From Psoroptes ovis (taxonomy: Eukaryota > Arthropoda > Arachnida > Sarcoptiformes > Psoroptidae), in NCBI GenBank assembly GCA_002943765.1, contig PQWQ01000002.1, positions 4,216,001 through 4,280,000 on the forward strand: a stretch of DNA of 64,000 bases. Direction: 5' to 3'. Positions 62,650 to 64,000 of the stretch are shown here, one piece after another. Each line of letters begins with the position of its first letter. Position 1 is the first letter of the stretch. Position numbers and translations under genes: made by a program. The notes beneath the pieces are model-generated. The model ran no database searches. It was not told the DNA's origin and saw only the letters and a list, made by a program, of their open reading frames with translations.

Positions 62650-64000
62650 CTTCGAGAAAAAAAATGAATGAATTAAAATAATTATTCTAAAATTTGATTC
62701 AAAAGAAACAACAAAAAAAAAGATAAAAATTTCACATGTTTGATTGCATTAATTCAATTGAATATTTATAATTAGCATGGGCAGATGTTGATTGCTGGAT
62801 TTGTAATGTTGGTTGTAATTTAATATTACAAATTTCAAAAAATCAGTGAAGCAAAACAACATAAAAAAAGAAAAAATACACAGTTTGACATACACAAGGG
62901 AACCTTTTCAACAAACGAAATCTTCAACAAACGTTCAAGAAATCTTCAAGAAGAAATATCAATTAACTTCGTGATGAAATGGCATTGAAATGATAGCTTT
63001 GTACGCAAAGAAAAGAAAAATTTCACTCCACTCATTTACTTAAGAACCTTCATTACAAACGAAATTTAGTACAATAATCTTGAAGAATATTGGAGATTTC
63101 TCGTTCTTCGATCATCATTATCATTATTTCAATTAATGATTGAAATAAATTGCTGAAAAAAAACTTTTTGAAAAATGAATTCTTTCCAAATGGTAAAAAG
63201 CGAAACAAAACAAATTCATTCATTCAAATTTAAACGGAAAATTTGAAGAAATTTTCGTCTTTTGTTATACACAGAGAATGGAAATGGATTGATAGATAGA
63301 TAGATAGATAAGAAAGCTAGAAAAAAATTTGATGACAGATTCAAATTGCAATTAAACTTTTGTTTAATAATAATAATAATAATACATTGCCCTCAATTGT
63401 ATGATAATGATAATCTATTGAATTTCATTGAATCAAATGTCAACGATTCCTTATTTTATTTCTCTCTACAAATATCATTTGATTCAATTCATTAGAAAAA
63501 GGTGATCGAATTATAAAAGAAATTAAAATAAAGAGAATAAAGATTATTTCAAGGAAAACAAAAATAAAACTAAAAACTAATAATTCATAGGTTAAAATGT
63601 GTTGGATAATTTAAAACTTTTCATTAGCAGCATTGGTCAATAATATATTAATATAATTAATGATGAAAAAAGAAGAGAAAAATTTCAGAACAACTCGAAT
63701 TTGGTGAAAAATCCTGTGAAATTCCATAAAAATTGGCCAATTTTATTCTGGAATCAAATTTCATTATCAGCAAAAATAAATAGCAGCAAAAACGAAAAAT
63801 AAAAATAAATAAATTCCAATAATTAGAATCATCAATGATTCACATACTCGATTCACAATGATCGGAAAATATTCGAGATAGGAGAAAAATTGAAGTTAAA
63901 ATTCAAGTGAAAATGATAATAAATAAATAAATAAATAATGTTCCTGAACCATTTTGGGTTATTCAATTTCATTTTATTATCATCAATAATGATGATAATG
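62650..64000. other. Non-coding right end, intron or 5' flank of Smurf
   Basis: The minus-strand acceptor at 62651-62650 shows that Smurf continues upstream, so this stretch begins as intron. I could not find the missing C2 start exon. It holds a GATA run (63291-63310) and AAT runs. The missing exon is either short and overlooked here or beyond 64000. Confidence 0.6.
63291..63310. repeat. GATA tetranucleotide microsatellite
   Basis: About five GATA units in the presumed Smurf 5' intron. Confidence 0.85.

Overview
This is eukaryotic nuclear DNA from an arthropod. The very high A+T content, short introns (57-71 nt is common), unrelated proteins full of Asn, Asp, Gln and Ser runs, and an S1 protease homologue with a degraded active site all fit an astigmatid mite (house-dust, scabies or psoroptid type). 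That placement is an inference; no rRNA or mitochondrial marker is present to fix the genus. The standard genetic code and GT-AG introns explain every gene model below.

Layout. Positions 1-4,647 are AT-rich non-coding DNA. A UBE2QL1-like ubiquitin-conjugating enzyme follows on the minus strand (4,648-10,457, five exons, one 3.7-kb intron). Positions 10,458-28,960 are gene-poor and carry one young, apparently intact Ty1/copia retrotransposon (14,367-18,797): identical 268-bp LTRs, a 5-bp target-site duplication and a single uninterrupted gag-pol ORF.

From 28,961 the window becomes gene-dense. PDCD2 and the ciliary transition-zone gene TMEM231 lie on the plus strand. A complete histone quintet comes next (H1, H4, H3 and H2A on minus, H2B on plus), each gene with its own 3' stem-loop and with related promoter elements. 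After it come a secreted S1 protease homologue that lacks the catalytic Asp, two PP1 glycogen-targeting subunits (PPP1R3/CBM21 type) on the minus strand, and a chondroitin/dermatan 4-O-sulfotransferase-like gene between them. A large low-complexity exon at 41,390-42,863 may be an alternative 5' exon of the first PPP1R3 gene. ADAT1 (plus) and PPCDC (minus) converge and their coding regions overlap by 9 bp. PPCDC is divergent from a FAM234-like membrane protein gene. The window ends in a Smurf-type HECT ubiquitin ligase on minus, whose first C2 exon is not visible.

Functional themes. Two ubiquitin-pathway genes (E2 and E3) lie at opposite ends of the gene set and are not obviously linked. The histone genes form one compact replication-dependent cluster with signs of common S-phase control. 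The two PP1 glycogen-targeting genes look like an old local duplication. Most exon junctions were set by reading frame, phase and homology, so the spliced proteins given here are predictions. No convincing tRNA, rRNA or CRISPR array was found.
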